Of a DNA stretch of 64,000 bases, positions 63,883 to 64,000 are shown in pieces. Origin of the DNA: Paraspadella gotoi. Its lineage: Eukaryota; Chaetognatha. The translations under genes were made by a program, and so were the position numbers. Within the stretch, counting starts at the first letter, position 1. Each line of letters opens with the position of its first letter. A model generated the notes under the pieces. It was given only the letters and a program-made list of their open reading frames with translations, made no database searches and was not told the origin of the DNA. The DNA is taken from NCBI GenBank assembly GCA_051294375.1, contig CM119268.1:10640318-10704317 (forward strand), given 5' to 3'.

Positions 63883-64000
63883 TAGATTAGATTAGATTTA
63901 TTCAGAAAGACGGGCCGATGAAGGCCTTGGGTCGCGGTTACAAATGATCTCGGAACAGTGAACAATTAATCACAATTAATCATCATAAATCACTGTTTCG
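63883..64000 (-). mobile_element. Probable 3' end of a non-LTR retrotransposon
   Basis: On the minus strand the sequence runs through AAGGCCTTCATCGGCCCG to an AATAAA signal (63,902-63,897) and ends in short tandem TAATC units (AATCTAATCTAATC). This is the usual architecture of CR1/jockey-type tails. The element body would extend beyond the right edge. Confidence 0.4.

Overview
The window is nuclear DNA of an animal, most likely an arthropod or another protostome. Genes are split by GT-AG introns with T-rich acceptor tracts. Exons are GC-rich, while introns and spacers are AT-rich or pyrimidine-rich and carry long (GA)n/(CT)n tracts. No bacterial, organellar or viral gene was recognised. The species cannot be named from the sequence.

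Left edge (1-709, + strand): the last two coding exons of the ubiquitin-conjugating enzyme Ubc13 (UBE2N; bendless in flies). They include the HPN motif and the catalytic cysteine and end in a short lysine/serine tail. From 710 to about 11,650 is mostly spacer. It holds a doubtful minus-strand reading frame (1513-1960), several hairpin-forming inverted repeats including a MITE-like element with a G-quadruplex-capable core (8363-8491), and a GC-box cluster near 9.9 kb that may be promoter sequence.

Centre (11,690-50,582, + strand): one large gene, a Roundabout (Robo) axon-guidance receptor, reconstructed here as 26 coding exons (1,799 residues). All exon phases agree. The order is signal peptide, five Ig domains, three FN3 domains, one transmembrane helix and a long Gly/His/Gln/Pro-rich cytoplasmic tail. 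The tail has a CC1-type PYATT tyrosine motif and a CC2-type LADVIPPPP Ena-binding motif, so it resembles Drosophila Robo1 rather than Robo2/3. One intron (after 48,998) appears to use a GC donor. The poly(A) signal lies at 50,863. Introns hold simple repeats, a miRNA-precursor-like hairpin (40,194-40,260) and GC-box clusters, but no convincing nested protein gene.

Right part (50.9-64 kb): spacer rich in repeat relics. These include two diverged, oppositely oriented copies of a structured repeat sharing two hairpins (58.4 and 61.7 kb), a 66-bp direct repeat (58,010 and 63,628), tRNA-like relics near 59.9-60.1 kb, a 119-nt (GA)n tract, and a probable non-LTR retrotransposon tail at the right edge. 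A GC-rich exon at 62,039-62,345 (+) encodes a C-terminal piece of an unrecognised membrane protein; its upstream exons were not found.

Ubc13 (ubiquitin signalling) and Robo (Slit receptor) are neighbours without an evident functional link. Gene identities rest on recognised protein sequence; splice sites are read by eye and unconfirmed by transcripts.
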